33,725 bases of DNA from Acidobacteria bacterium 13_1_40CM_65_14 (GTDB taxonomy: Bacteria; Acidobacteriota; Vicinamibacteria; Vicinamibacterales; CAVVIG01): contig MNEX01000337.1 in NCBI GenBank assembly GCA_001917905.1, positions 1 to 33,725 of the forward strand, read 5' to 3'. The position numbers and the translations under genes are program-made. Shown piece by piece: positions 1 to 7,901 of the stretch (positions within the stretch are counted from its first letter, which is position 1; the number at the start of each line of letters is the position of its first letter). The notes under the pieces were generated by a model. It made no database searches. It worked only from the letters and a program-made list of their open reading frames with translations, and was not told the origin of the DNA.

Positions 1-900
1 CTCCCGCAGCGAGTGCTGCACGGTTTCGAGAAACACGTCACGCAGCGTGAGCGGCGTCACGTCGAGCGACACCACTGCCGCGCGGCGCGCCCGCTCGACG
101 ACGGCGGCGGCGTTGCAGCTGACGAAGACGTCCATCTGCCGGCCGCTCGTCCGCACGTGCTCGACACCCGGCATCTGAAAGTCGGCGACCGGCGGCTCGC
201 TGGTGAAGCCAAGCGTGATGCGGCGATACTCCTGCCGCATGTCGTCGAGCGAGAGATCGGCGACGAGCTGCCCATGGTCGATGATGCACACGCGGTCGGC
301 GATCCGTTCGACCTCCGCGATTTGATGCGACGAGAAAAAGATTGTCGTGCCCTCGGCGGCGGTGGCGACGAGCGTCTGCAGCAGCTCCTCGATCGACACC
401 GGGTCCAACCCTTCGCTCGGCTCGTCGAGAATCAGCAGCTCTGGACGCCGTGCGAGCGCCAGGAGCAGCGCCAGCTTCGTGCGCATCCCCTTTGAGAGCG
501 CCTTCACCTTGCGCCGCGCCGGCAGGCCGAGCTCGTCGAGGAGACGGCGCTCGAGATCCGGTTGCCAATCGGTGTAGAACGAGCGGGTGAAGCGGATCAT
601 CTGTTCCACCGTCATGTACGCGTAGGTCTGTTTGTCCTCGGCGACGTACGCGACCCGGCGGCGCGCCTCGAGGCTCTCGCGCGGATGGTCGATGCGTCGA
701 TTCACTATCGTGCCGGACCCGGACGTGGGACGCGTCATCCCGAGCAGCATCTTGATCGTCGTGCTCTTCCCCGCGCCGTTTCGGCCGAGGAACCCGGTGA
801 TGCCGTGGCGCGCCACCTTGAGATCCAGCGAGCGAACGGCGTCGAGCGTGCCGTACCGTTTTGTCAGCTGCTGCGTATCGATGGCCCACGCGTCAGACAT
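1..900 (-). CDS. ABC transporter ATP-binding protein, YtrB/CcmA type (3' end outside window)
   Basis: Nucleotide-binding subunit of an ABC exporter. The frame is open from the start at 900 to base 1, so 300 residues are visible and the C-terminus is missing. Walker A GRNGAGKST is at residues 39-47, a YtrB-like signature LSKGM (in place of LSGGQ) at 135-139, Walker B LLILDE at 155-160 followed by PSEGLDP, and the switch histidine lies in FFSSHQ near residue 190. Residues beyond about 215 form the C-terminal extension usual in this subfamily. Two ATG codons are adjacent (903 and 900). The second is chosen because GGAGG then lies 5 bases upstream, and it overlaps the stop of the GntR gene by one base (TGATG). 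Coupling to a YtrA-type regulator suggests a stress- or antibiotic-responsive exporter; the permease should follow outside the window. The substrate is unknown. Confidence 0.93.
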   Translation of the reverse strand, partial: MSDAWAIDTQQLTKRYGTLDAVRSLDLKVARHGITGFLGRNGAGKSTTIKMLLGMTRPTSGSGTIVNRRIDHPRESLEARRRVAYVAEDKQTYAYMTVEQMIRFTRSFYTDWQPDLERRLLDELGLPARRKVKALSKGMRTKLALLLALARRPELLILDEPSEGLDPVSIEELLQTLVATAAEGTTIFFSSHQIAEVERIADRVCIIDHGQLVADLSLDDMRQEYRRITLGFTSEPPVADFQMPGVEHVRTSGRQMDVFVSCNAAAVVERARRAAVVSLDVTPLTLRDVFLETVQHSLRE

Positions 901-1295
901 CATTTCCTCCGGGCGGACGGCGCCGAAAACAACAACTCCGCTTCGAACAACCGCTGCACTTCTTCATCGGACAGGCCGTCGGCGTGCAGCCGCGAGACGA
1001 GCGCGCGCACGCGCTCCTGCGCGAGCCGCAGCCGATCGACGCGAGGCTTGAGTCCCCGCTTCGCGGACACGTAGGCGCCCGACCCGTGGCGGATGTCAAT
1101 GAGGCCGTCGCGCTCGAGCTCGGCGTACGCCTTCACGACCGTGTTCGGGCTCACGACGAGCTCCTGCGCGAGCACGCGCAGACCGGGCAGCGCGTCGCCC
1201 GGCTGCAGCACGCCGGTTTCGATCGCGTGGCGGACCTGCTGAATGAGCTGCAGGTACAGCGGCTGCCCCGTCGAAGGGTTCACGATGAATTTCAC
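900..1295 (-). CDS. GntR-family transcriptional regulator, YtrA subfamily
   Basis: A 131-residue DNA-binding regulator. An N-terminal winged helix (residues about 8-75) carries the YtrA/GntR signature: PSTGQPLYLQL, then LPGLRVLAQELVVSPNTVVKAY and a wing ending RHGSGAYV. The C-terminal part (76-131) is a short helical effector or dimerisation domain, far smaller than in FadR or HutC proteins, which is what defines YtrA members. The start is GTG at 1295; the family-typical N-terminus (KFIVNPSTG) supports it. No Shine-Dalgarno sequence is visible. A GATACT hexamer 9 bases upstream could be a -10 with a very short leader, and it sits inside the perfect palindrome 1301-1328, so autorepression is a natural inference. 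It is cotranscribed with the downstream ABC ATPase (1-base overlap). Confidence 0.93.
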   Translation of the reverse strand: MKFIVNPSTGQPLYLQLIQQVRHAIETGVLQPGDALPGLRVLAQELVVSPNTVVKAYAELERDGLIDIRHGSGAYVSAKRGLKPRVDRLRLAQERVRALVSRLHADGLSDEEVQRLFEAELLFSAPSARRK

Positions 1296-1300
1296 GACGG

Positions 1301-1328
1301 CAACAGTATCACTCGAGTGATACTGTTG
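1301..1328. promoter_or_regulatory. Perfect 28-bp palindrome, candidate YtrA-type operator
   Basis: Bases 1301-1328 are fully self-complementary, centred on CTCGAG, with half-site CAACAGTATCACTC. The site lies 5 bases upstream of the GntR start and 44 bases upstream of the divergent WYL regulator, and overlaps the best -10 candidate (GATACT on the minus strand) of the GntR-ABC operon. Local autoregulation by GntR dimers is typical of this family. That this exact palindrome is the operator is inference. Confidence 0.8.
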
Positions 1329-1360
1329 GACGAAGCCATGCCGGCCAAAGTTCGGCCGTG

Positions 1361-1366
1361 TAGAAT
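1361..1366 (+). promoter_or_regulatory. Putative -10 element of a leaderless promoter (WYL regulator)
   Basis: TAGAAT ends 6 bases before the GTG start at 1373, so transcription would begin at or next to the start codon. No Shine-Dalgarno sequence is present in the gap. Confidence 0.55.
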
Positions 1367-1372
1367 GGCGTC

Positions 1373-2389
1373 GTGCCGCGCAACGCCGAAGTCATCCGCC
1401 AGTGGACGATTCTGCGCGAGATCGAGCGGGCGCGCGGATCGGGCGTCACCATCGACGAGCTCGCGTCGCTCTGCACCGTCACGACGCGGACGATTCGCCG
1501 CGATCTGCAGGCCCTCGAAGAGGCCGGCTTTCCTCTCTACGACGACAAAACGAGCGATGACGGGAAGACGCGCTGGCGGGTGAACGGTCAGGTGTTCAAG
1601 GGACTCGCCGCGGGCCTCACCGTGTCCGAGCTCTGCGCGCTCTATTTCAGCCGCACGCTCGTCGAATCACTGTCTGGTACGCCCTTTCGCGACGACGTCG
1701 AGAGCGCGTTCGACAAGCTGTCGGGCGTCCTGACGCCGCACATGCGCGAATTCCTCGATCAGCTCCCGCGCGTCATCGCGACGAAGCCGGATCCGCTCCG
1801 GCGGCGCGGTCCTGGAGACGATGCCCCGCGCCAGCAGCTGGTGATCGCCCGCGCCCTCGACGCGACGCTGCATCATCGTCAAGCCAACATCACCTACTAC
1901 TCGAAATCGAGCGACCGGACGAAGAGCTATCTCGTGCATCCGTACCGGCTCGCGTACGCGCAAGGCGGCCTGTACCTGCTCGCGTTCGTGCCGGAGTACG
2001 GCGAAGTGCGGACGTTCGCCGTCGAGCGCATTCACGAGATGTCGCTCCTCGAAGAGCGCTTCACGCCCGACGTTGATTACCGGGAGTTGCCCGACGCGGC
2101 GTTTCCACACTCGCTGGGCGTTCACTCCGGACCGCCGGAGCATGTGGAGATCGAGTTTCAACCCGCGGTCGCCGATTACGTCCGCGCGCGCGAGTGGCAT
2201 CCGTCGCAGCAACTCCGCGACGGGGATGCGGGTGGACTGCACATGACCCTCGACGTCTGCCTGGACCGCGCGCTTCACAGCTGGATTCTCAGCTTCGGTC
2301 CCTTCGCGCGCGTCATCGCGCCAAAGGGATTGGCGAACGAGATAGCTGCTCAGTTCGAAGAAGCAAGAGCGCAATATGCGGCTCGCTAG
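1373..2389 (+). CDS. WYL-domain transcriptional regulator (HTH + WYL)
   Basis: A 338-residue regulator. Residues about 8-65 form a DeoR-type winged helix-turn-helix (IDELASLCTVTTRTIRRDLQ). Residues about 160-235 form a WYL-like domain, with TYYSKSSDRTKSYLVHPYRL matching the strand-rich ligand-sensing fold and GGLYLLAFVPEYGEVRTFAV completing it. The C-terminal WCX-like extension (about 255-335) ends in a helix rich in E and A. WYL regulators bind nucleic-acid-like or nucleotide ligands and often control DNA-damage, phage-defence or metabolic genes; no such target is obvious here. The start is GTG at 1373, just after a TAGAAT box. An ATG at 1365 is out of frame. The gene is divergent from the GntR-ABC operon and shares the palindrome-containing spacer, so cross-regulation is possible. 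Confidence 0.92.
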   Translation: MPRNAEVIRQWTILREIERARGSGVTIDELASLCTVTTRTIRRDLQALEEAGFPLYDDKTSDDGKTRWRVNGQVFKGLAAGLTVSELCALYFSRTLVESLSGTPFRDDVESAFDKLSGVLTPHMREFLDQLPRVIATKPDPLRRRGPGDDAPRQQLVIARALDATLHHRQANITYYSKSSDRTKSYLVHPYRLAYAQGGLYLLAFVPEYGEVRTFAVERIHEMSLLEERFTPDVDYRELPDAAFPHSLGVHSGPPEHVEIEFQPAVADYVRAREWHPSQQLRDGDAGGLHMTLDVCLDRALHSWILSFGPFARVIAPKGLANEIAAQFEEARAQYAAR

Positions 2390-2542
2390 CCGGACAGAAG
2401 CGCCCGCGGCCACGCCGAGCCGAGGACTGGGAATCCGAGGCGAGGCGTCAGCGTCAGCTCGCGGCGGGGGTGGGGCCCCGCCGCCAGTGAAGAAAAGCAG
2501 ATCCGCAGCCGGAAGAAGCCTGTGGGAGAAAGAAGACAAACA

Positions 2543-4165
2543 ATGAATCGCATCACGGCAGCCCTAAAGGGCTGCGCTACGGTTGTCCTCTTTAGTGCTC
2601 TCGCCGGGTCGGCGTTCGCAGCTACTAAAGCGATCAAAGCTGGCCGGCTCGTGGATGGGTCCGGCAAGGTGGTTACCAACGTCGTGATCGTCGTCGATAA
2701 CGATCGAATCACATCGGTCGGCACAGGCGCGCCGCCGGCCGGGGCCGAAGTGATCGACCTGAGCCGCTACACGATCATTCCTGGGATGATCGACGTCCAC
2801 ACGCACATGACGTACTTCTGGGACCACGCGCCGGGGACGCGGCCGCTCGGTCAGCCGCGCAGGCCCGCGGGTGTGACGACGGTGCTCGCGGCGGAGAACG
2901 CGCGGCGCACGCTCGAAACGGGCGTGACCACGATCCGCGATCTCGGCGCGTCGAACGAAGTCGACTACGCGATGCGCGATCTGATCAACATGGGCAGGAT
3001 GGTCGGGCCGCGGATGTTCGTCGCCGGCCAGGGGCTCTCGGCCGGCCGCAACGCGCCGGTCGATCCCGAGACGTTTCGCCAGCAGGCCGAAGCGCGCATC
3101 GCCGCCGGATCGGATTGGGTCAAGGTGTTCGGCTCGCGCGGCAGCTACCAGAGCGTCGACACGACGCAGACGGTGCCGTTCGAGACGATGAAGGCCGTCG
3201 TCGACGCGGCACATGCGAAGGGGCATCGCGTCGCGATTCACTCGTACGGACCGTCTGGTGTGAAGGACGCGGTGCGCGCCGGCGCCGACTCCGTCGAACA
3301 CGGCATCGATCTGGACGACGAGACGATCGCGGAGATGGTGAAGCGCGGGACGGTGTGGGTCCCGACGATCGATCACAATCGGTATTACGTGGACGTGAAA
3401 GACGAGTTCGGCTTCGCCCCCGAGACGATTCCGCCCCTCCGGGAGTACATCGAGAAGAATCTGGCATCGACGCGCCGCGCGTTCAAAGCGGGAGTCAAGA
3501 TCGCGATGGGCTCCGACGCGGTCTACAGCATGTTCGGTCAGAACACCCGCGAGCTTGGCTGGTTCGTCAAGGCGGGGATGACGCCGGCGCAGGCGCTCGC
3601 CTCGGCGACGACGATTCCGGCGGCGCTCGTCGGGCACGACCAGGATCTCGGCGCGATCGCGTCCGGCTATTTCGCCGACATCGTCGCTGTCGACGGTGAT
3701 CCGCTCGCCGACGTTAACATTCTCATCAACCGCGTCGTCTGGGTGATGAAAGGGGGACGCGTCGTCGTCGACGCGACCGAGAAGTCGGTGCGGGAGACGG
3801 TCGAGCAGTTCCTCTTGCATCTCGGCGATCATCAATTCGATGCGGTCGCGAGCGAACTGACGCCGAACGCGCTGGTGATCGTGACGCGTCAACGGGACGG
3901 AGCCTGGACCAACAGCTATCAGACCGGCGAGGAGTGGCTCGCGGCGATGAAGAAGAACCCGAATCCGGTGACCTTCCGCGAGCCGATCGCGAACGTCAAG
4001 GTCACGATCGACAACAGTCAGCTTGCGTACGTGCGTGCTGATTTCAAGGTCGTGCGCGACGGCCAGGCGCAGTCGGAAGGCGTCGATCAATTCACGCTCG
4101 TGCGGGAGCCATCCGGCTGGAAGATTGCCGTTGTCGCCTATACATCCCTGCCGATTGCGCGCTGA
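2543..4165 (+). CDS. Secreted metal-dependent amidohydrolase with C-terminal NTF2/SnoaL-like domain
   Basis: A 540-residue secreted hydrolase of the imidazolonepropionase-like amidohydrolase superfamily. Residues 1-27 are a signal peptide ending SAFA. The TIM-barrel metal site is complete: H86 and H88 in VHTH, K194 in WVKVFG, H233 in AIHS, H253 in EHG and D325 in GSDA. Such enzymes hydrolyse cyclic amides or peptide-like (Xaa-Pro type) substrates; the actual substrate cannot be told. After the barrel ends near residue 410, residues about 415-536 look like a separate NTF2/SnoaL or DUF4440-type alpha+beta domain (helix ETVEQFLLHLGDHQFDAV, last strand WKIAVVAY), which is not usual in this family. 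The start is ATG 2543 rather than upstream GTG 2522, because it begins the signal peptide and follows GGGAGAAAGAAG. The signal-peptide codons coincide with a dispersed hairpin repeat. The stop overlaps the start of the TonB receptor. Confidence 0.92.
   Translation: MNRITAALKGCATVVLFSALAGSAFAATKAIKAGRLVDGSGKVVTNVVIVVDNDRITSVGTGAPPAGAEVIDLSRYTIIPGMIDVHTHMTYFWDHAPGTRPLGQPRRPAGVTTVLAAENARRTLETGVTTIRDLGASNEVDYAMRDLINMGRMVGPRMFVAGQGLSAGRNAPVDPETFRQQAEARIAAGSDWVKVFGSRGSYQSVDTTQTVPFETMKAVVDAAHAKGHRVAIHSYGPSGVKDAVRAGADSVEHGIDLDDETIAEMVKRGTVWVPTIDHNRYYVDVKDEFGFAPETIPPLREYIEKNLASTRRAFKAGVKIAMGSDAVYSMFGQNTRELGWFVKAGMTPAQALASATTIPAALVGHDQDLGAIASGYFADIVAVDGDPLADVNILINRVVWVMKGGRVVVDATEKSVRETVEQFLLHLGDHQFDAVASELTPNALVIVTRQRDGAWTNSYQTGEEWLAAMKKNPNPVTFREPIANVKVTIDNSQLAYVRADFKVVRDGQAQSEGVDQFTLVREPSGWKIAVVAYTSLPIAR
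2558..2575. repeat. Hairpin repeat (CTAAAG...CTACG family) inside the signal-peptide codons
   Basis: GCAGCCC-TAAA-GGGCTGC is a perfect 7-bp stem with a TAAA loop, followed by GCTACGG. The same architecture (stem, CTAAAG, stem, CTACG) recurs at 18913-18937 and, with degenerate stems, at 26946-26964 and 31164-31195. It encodes residues 6-11 of the amidohydrolase signal peptide. Confidence 0.7.
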
Positions 4166-6533
4166 GCTCGCGCTTGTCGCGATGCTCGTCGCGACGCCGT
4201 GTGTACGTAGCGCGGGCCTTTCCAGCCTTCGCTCGCCTCCAACTCCCGCGAGCTACGGCCAGGCTCGCCGAAGCGCCGGAGGCGCGGAGGCGGCACGCCC
4301 GCGAGGCGACCCTGAAAGCGTCGCCCTACAGGCGCCGGCGACCGGTTCAATTCACGGCATCATCGTCGACACGCGCGGCGGGACGCCGGTGCAGCGCGTC
4401 TCGGTGCGTCTGCAGGCGTCGGGCCGCACGGTGATCACCGATGACCAGGGCCGCTTCGTGTTCGACGAAGTACCGGCCGGTGCGCAGGAGCTGTACGTCT
4501 CCGCGGTCGATTTCATCCTGGTGAAACGCACGGTCACAGTCGGTGCGGGTTCGGCGGTCGACGTCACGATCGCGCTGACCGAAGGGACCGGCACGTACAC
4601 CGAGACCGTCAACGTCAACGCCGGCACGCTCGCGCCGCGCCGCGAACCCGCGGTTCCGTCGGAACAGACGCTCGGCAGCCGCGAGCTGCAGCAACTGCGC
4701 GGGCTGGTGACCAACGACCCGTTCCGCGCCGTGCAGGTCCTTCCCGCCGTCGCGGCGAGCGACGACCTGCGCAGCGAGTTCGCCATCCGCGGCGCAGGCA
4801 TCCGCCAGATGAACTTCACATTCGAAGGGATCGCGACGCCGTTCCTCCTGCACACGGTGCAACAGGTGCACGACAGCGGATCGGTCGCGATGGTCAACGG
4901 CGACGTGCTCGAGGAGATTTCGCTGCTGAACGGGTCGTACCCCCAGCGCCACGGGAATCGGACCGGCGCCGAGATCGATTTCCGGATGCGCGAGGGATCG
5001 CGCGAGCGGGTGCAGAGTCATCTGTCTGTGAGCGCGATCGACGCGTCAGGCGTCGTCGAAGGTCCGATCGGCCCGACCGACGACGCCAAGCGCGGCTCGT
5101 GGCTGTTCGCGGCGCGGAAGAGCTATCTGAATCTCGTGGTCGATCGCATCTATCGGGACCAGAACATCAGCTTCGGATTCGTGGACGCGCAATCGAAGGT
5201 CGTCTACGACGTGACACCGCGGCATCAGCTGCAGCTCGCGCTCACTGCCGGGCGCTCGCGCATGGAGCGGAATACCGATCAACTCGGCGCGGGCAATCTC
5301 CGCGACGCGGACAATCAGGCGGCGCTCGCGGTGGCGACGTGGCGGTACCTGCCATCGGCGCGATTCACGATCGCCGAGCGCGTGGCGATTGCGCAGAACA
5401 GGTTCGACAACTCGAGCCGTGACGGCGCGGAGCTCGACGCGGGCGACGGGCATGAAGCGCTCGCGCGCACCGACGCGTCGTTCGCGCCAGCCGGCTGGCT
5501 GACCATCGACAGCGGCGTCGAAGCGCGCTGGTCCAACGGCACCGGACGCGAGCAGCGGCTCGCCGCCGGACGCTTTCAATCGCGTGAGCATTACAACGGC
5601 TCGTCGATCGCGTCGTCCGCGTTCGTGCAGGCGCGGTTCGCGCGCGGCGGCGGCGTATCGGTGACGCCGGGCGTCCGCGTCGATCGACAGTCGCTCACCG
5701 ATCGCGTCGATGTGTCGCCGTGGGTGCAGGCGATGTGGCCGCTCTCGCGCGCGGTCACCCTCCGCGCGGGCGGCGGCATCTACCGCCAGCAGGCAGGCTT
5801 CGCCGAGCTGCTCGGCGTGCGCGGATCGCGCGACCTCCGCCCCGAGCGCGCGTATCACGGCGACGCCGGCCTCGAGGGGCGGCTCGGCGCCCACGCGCGC
5901 TGGCAGATGACCGTCTACGATCGCGAGGATCGCGATCTGCTGCGCCTGCCCGACGTCGAGACGCGCGTCGTCGACCGCGCGCTCGTCTTCGGATCGATCA
6001 CATCGCGATGGGTCAACGCGCTCGACGGTCACGCGCGCGGCGTGGAATGGCTCGTGCAGCGGCAGAACGTCAATGGGTTTTCCGGATGGGCGTCGTACGC
6101 GCTCGCGTACGCGCAGTATCAGGATCGCCGGACTGGCGAGTCGTTCTGGGGCGACTACGATCAGCGTCACACGATCAACCTGTACGGGACCTATCGCGTG
6201 ACCGATCGTACGAGCGTCGGCGCGCGCTTTCGCGCCGGCAGCAACTTCCCGATCACCGGCTACTGGGCCGAACAGGGCGGCGCGTACTTCGTCGGCACCG
6301 ATCGCAACACACTCCGCGTCCCGACGTACGCGCGTCTCGACGTCCGCGCCAACCGGACGTTCACGTGGGAACGCAAGCGCCTGACGCTGTTCGCGGAAGG
6401 GATCAACCTGCTGAATCGACCGAACGTCCGCTTTTCGCTGCCGGCGGTGAACCGCCGCACGTTCGAGGCCACGGGCCTGCTCGATACGATGGTGCCCCTC
6501 ATCCCGTCCGTCGGCATCCTCCTCGAGTTTTGA
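4155..6533 (+). CDS. TonB-dependent receptor-like outer-membrane protein with N-terminal carboxypeptidase-regulatory domain
   Basis: About 792 residues. After a signal peptide and a low-complexity linker, residues about 65-150 form a CarboxypepD_reg/CNA-B-like beta-sandwich (GSIHGIIVDTRGGTPVQ to VDVTIALTEG). A TonB plug follows (SEQTLGSREL, FAIRGAGIRQMNFTFEG, ISLLNGSYPQRHGNRTGAE), then a long beta-barrel rich in alternating aromatic strands, ending SVGILLEF with a terminal Phe, the outer-membrane insertion signal. Such receptors import large ligands or act as acidobacterial SusC-like or oar-like proteins; the ligand is unknown and no clear TonB box is seen. Start: TTG 4155 overlaps the previous stop by 11 bases and gives a plausible signal peptide; ATG 4182 is the alternative. 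The linker of about 40 residues (RSAGLSSL...GDPES) is encoded by a repeat element. The overlap suggests translational coupling with the amidohydrolase. Confidence 0.88.
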   Translation: MRAELALVAMLVATPCVRSAGLSSLRSPPTPASYGQARRSAGGAEAARPRGDPESVALQAPATGSIHGIIVDTRGGTPVQRVSVRLQASGRTVITDDQGRFVFDEVPAGAQELYVSAVDFILVKRTVTVGAGSAVDVTIALTEGTGTYTETVNVNAGTLAPRREPAVPSEQTLGSRELQQLRGLVTNDPFRAVQVLPAVAASDDLRSEFAIRGAGIRQMNFTFEGIATPFLLHTVQQVHDSGSVAMVNGDVLEEISLLNGSYPQRHGNRTGAEIDFRMREGSRERVQSHLSVSAIDASGVVEGPIGPTDDAKRGSWLFAARKSYLNLVVDRIYRDQNISFGFVDAQSKVVYDVTPRHQLQLALTAGRSRMERNTDQLGAGNLRDADNQAALAVATWRYLPSARFTIAERVAIAQNRFDNSSRDGAELDAGDGHEALARTDASFAPAGWLTIDSGVEARWSNGTGREQRLAAGRFQSREHYNGSSIASSAFVQARFARGGGVSVTPGVRVDRQSLTDRVDVSPWVQAMWPLSRAVTLRAGGGIYRQQAGFAELLGVRGSRDLRPERAYHGDAGLEGRLGAHARWQMTVYDREDRDLLRLPDVETRVVDRALVFGSITSRWVNALDGHARGVEWLVQRQNVNGFSGWASYALAYAQYQDRRTGESFWGDYDQRHTINLYGTYRVTDRTSVGARFRAGSNFPITGYWAEQGGAYFVGTDRNTLRVPTYARLDVRANRTFTWERKRLTLFAEGINLLNRPNVRFSLPAVNRRTFEATGLLDTMVPLIPSVGILLEF
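4207..4329. repeat. Repeat-derived insert in the TonB receptor 5' coding region
   Basis: The segment is bounded by imperfect inverted ends: GTAGCGCGGGCCTTTCCAG at 4207-4225 and CTGAAAGCGTCGCCCTAC at 4312-4329. These resemble the CTAAAG...CTACG hairpin family found elsewhere in the window. Between them are further pairing GC-rich blocks (TTCGCTCGCCTCC with GGAGGCGCGGAGG). It stays in frame and encodes a low-complexity linker between signal peptide and first domain. Confidence 0.5.
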
Positions 6534-6538
6534 CTGAT

Positions 6539-6573
6539 GGTGTCAGACTGGTGTCAGACACGTGTCTGACACC
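6539..6573. repeat. GTGTCAGAC palindrome, copy 1
   Basis: Bases 6550-6573 are a perfect 24-bp palindrome with half-site GGTGTCAGACAC, preceded by an extra half copy (GGTGTCAGACT, 6539-6549). It fills the 52-base gap between the TonB receptor and the HAD gene. There is no T-run, so it is not a canonical terminator. A second copy lies at 10999-11046. Confidence 0.85.
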
Positions 6574-6585
6574 TGATGATCCCTC

Positions 6586-7455
6586 ATGATCCGTCTACTC
6601 GCCATCGACATCGACGGGACGCTGCTTGACAGCCGGGGCCGGCTGCCCGATGCGCATCGCGATGCGGTGGTCGAGGCGCACGCGCGCGGGATCGAGATCG
6701 CGCTGGTCACCGGCCGCAGCTTTCATTTCACACTGCCGATCGCGAACCTGCTGCCGATCCCGCTGACGCTCGTGTGCAACAACGGCGCGCTGGTGAAAAC
6801 GAAGACCGGCGAGACCGGGCTGCGGCGGCTGCTGTCGCGGGACGCCGCGCGCCGCGTGCTCGCCGACATGCGCGAGTACGAGGACAGCGTCGCGATTATC
6901 TTCGACCGGCCCTCGGGCCACGACGAACGACAGATGGTCTTCGAGCGCATGGACTGGTCGCATCCCCACCGCCGCGGGTACTACGAGAAGAACAAAGGGT
7001 TCATCGCCCGCGCGCCGGCGGGGCTCGCCGAGATGCTGACCGAAGATCCGGTGCAGGTGATGTTCAACGGCAGCGTGGCGCCGATGCGTGCGCTGCTGTC
7101 CGCGCTGCGATCGATGGCGATCGCGGATCAGTTCTCGGTCGCTATCACCGAGTACGAAGCGCGCGACTTCTCGCTGGTCGATGTCAACGCCGCGGGCTGC
7201 TCGAAGGGCACCACGCTGGCCGACTGGGTGGCGCGGCGGCGCCTGACGCGCGACGAGGTGATGGCGGTCGGCGACAACTTGAACGACGTCGAGATGCTCG
7301 ATTTCGCCGGGACGGCGGTGGTGATGGCCAACGCCACCGACGCGCTGAAGGCGCGCGGGTACAGGCTCACGGGGACGAACGATGCGGGTGGGTTGGCGAC
7401 GGCAATCGGAGAGTTAGCTCTCCACCACAGAGGACACGGGGGACACAGGGGTTGA
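6586..7455 (+). CDS. HAD-superfamily phosphatase, Cof type
   Basis: A 289-residue cytosolic haloacid-dehalogenase phosphohydrolase of the Cof/YidA type, which dephosphorylates sugar phosphates, nucleotides or cofactors such as FMN or PLP. All four motifs are present: I, DIDGTLLD with nucleophile D8 and acid D10; II, T42 in TGR; III, K207 in GCSKGTTL; IV, GDNLNDVEML with D230 and D234. The cap domain (about 80-195) is the C2 alpha/beta type. The C-terminal tail HHRGHGGHRG is not part of the fold; it is translated from the left arm of the palindromic repeat at 7418-7504. No Shine-Dalgarno sequence is visible; GATGAT 5 bases before the start resembles the leaderless pattern seen elsewhere. The exact substrate cannot be inferred. 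Confidence 0.93.
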   Translation: MIRLLAIDIDGTLLDSRGRLPDAHRDAVVEAHARGIEIALVTGRSFHFTLPIANLLPIPLTLVCNNGALVKTKTGETGLRRLLSRDAARRVLADMREYEDSVAIIFDRPSGHDERQMVFERMDWSHPHRRGYYEKNKGFIARAPAGLAEMLTEDPVQVMFNGSVAPMRALLSALRSMAIADQFSVAITEYEARDFSLVDVNAAGCSKGTTLADWVARRRLTRDEVMAVGDNLNDVEMLDFAGTAVVMANATDALKARGYRLTGTNDAGGLATAIGELALHHRGHGGHRG

Positions 7456-7504
7456 GTCCTGTGGGTTTGCTCCCCGTGTCCTCCGCGTCCTCCGTGGTGG
7501 AGAG
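7418..7504. repeat. 9-bp-unit palindromic repeat (CACAGAGGA type) at the 3' end of the HAD gene
   Basis: The left arm holds 9-base units (CACAGAGGA, CACGGGGGA, CACAGGGGT) and the right arm the complement (GTGTCCTCC, GCGTCCTCC). Ends CTCTCCACCAC (7418-7428) and GTGGTGGAGAG (7494-7504) pair perfectly. An inner hairpin CACAGG/CCTGTG (7444-7449 with 7458-7463) surrounds the HAD stop codon. It could act as a transcription-ending hairpin, but no T-run follows. Confidence 0.85.
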
Positions 7505-7620
7505 GTTGAGTCCCGGGCGCCGGGCGCCGACACGCTATAGGCGGGGACTGCCGCGAAAACGGACGCGCTTGTCCTCGCGGTGCACGAGGCGCCGGCACAC
7601 TCGATGCGTTTTCCCCAGCA

Positions 7621-7773
7621 GACCGAGAGGTCGACCGTACGGCGTACCGCTTGCTACCAGTCGCGGCGTCGGGGCCACGCCTGGGCGAACCGCCCGGCAC
7701 GGTCGAAATCGACACGCCGAGTCCGCTGGAGCGACTTCTGGATTTGGTCGCGGAGGCAGACGGGGGCAGCTAG
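7621..7773 (+). pseudogene. Possible C-terminal gene remnant
   Basis: The gap 7505-7840 contains no complete gene. One frame, ending TAG 7771-7773, reads with protein-like composition and rising third-position GC through LGEPPGTVEIDTPSPLERLL and ends DLVAEADGGS. It has no credible start; the frame is open only from 7510. I read it as the tail of a decayed gene, but a chance open frame in GC-rich DNA is also possible. No family is recognised. Confidence 0.25.
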
Positions 7774-7842
7774 CGCCCTGGCCCAATGGCCGCGTGCAGA
7801 ATTCGCCGCTGCCGCAGCTTCGCTCCGGAAACGCGCCCCGAT

Positions 7843-7901
7843 TTTGTGTGTACGAGTTTGTGTGTACGAGATTTCAGATTGCAGATTTCAGATTTCAGAA
7901 T
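7843..7901. repeat. 14-bp tandem duplication followed by TTTCAGA heptamers
   Basis: Bases 7843-7856 and 7857-7870 are identical 14-mers (TTTGTGTGTACGAG). Bases 7872-7899 are four heptamers TTTCAGA, TTGCAGA, TTTCAGA, TTTCAGA running up to the DinB start codon. The same heptamers occur in the opposite orientation at 32575-32605. Confidence 0.85.

Noticed and set aside
38-889. 283-codon minus-strand frame starting MGHRYAAADK
   Set aside because: It is a shifted frame of the real ABC ATPase, whose Walker A, signature and Walker B motifs lie in the frame beginning at 900.
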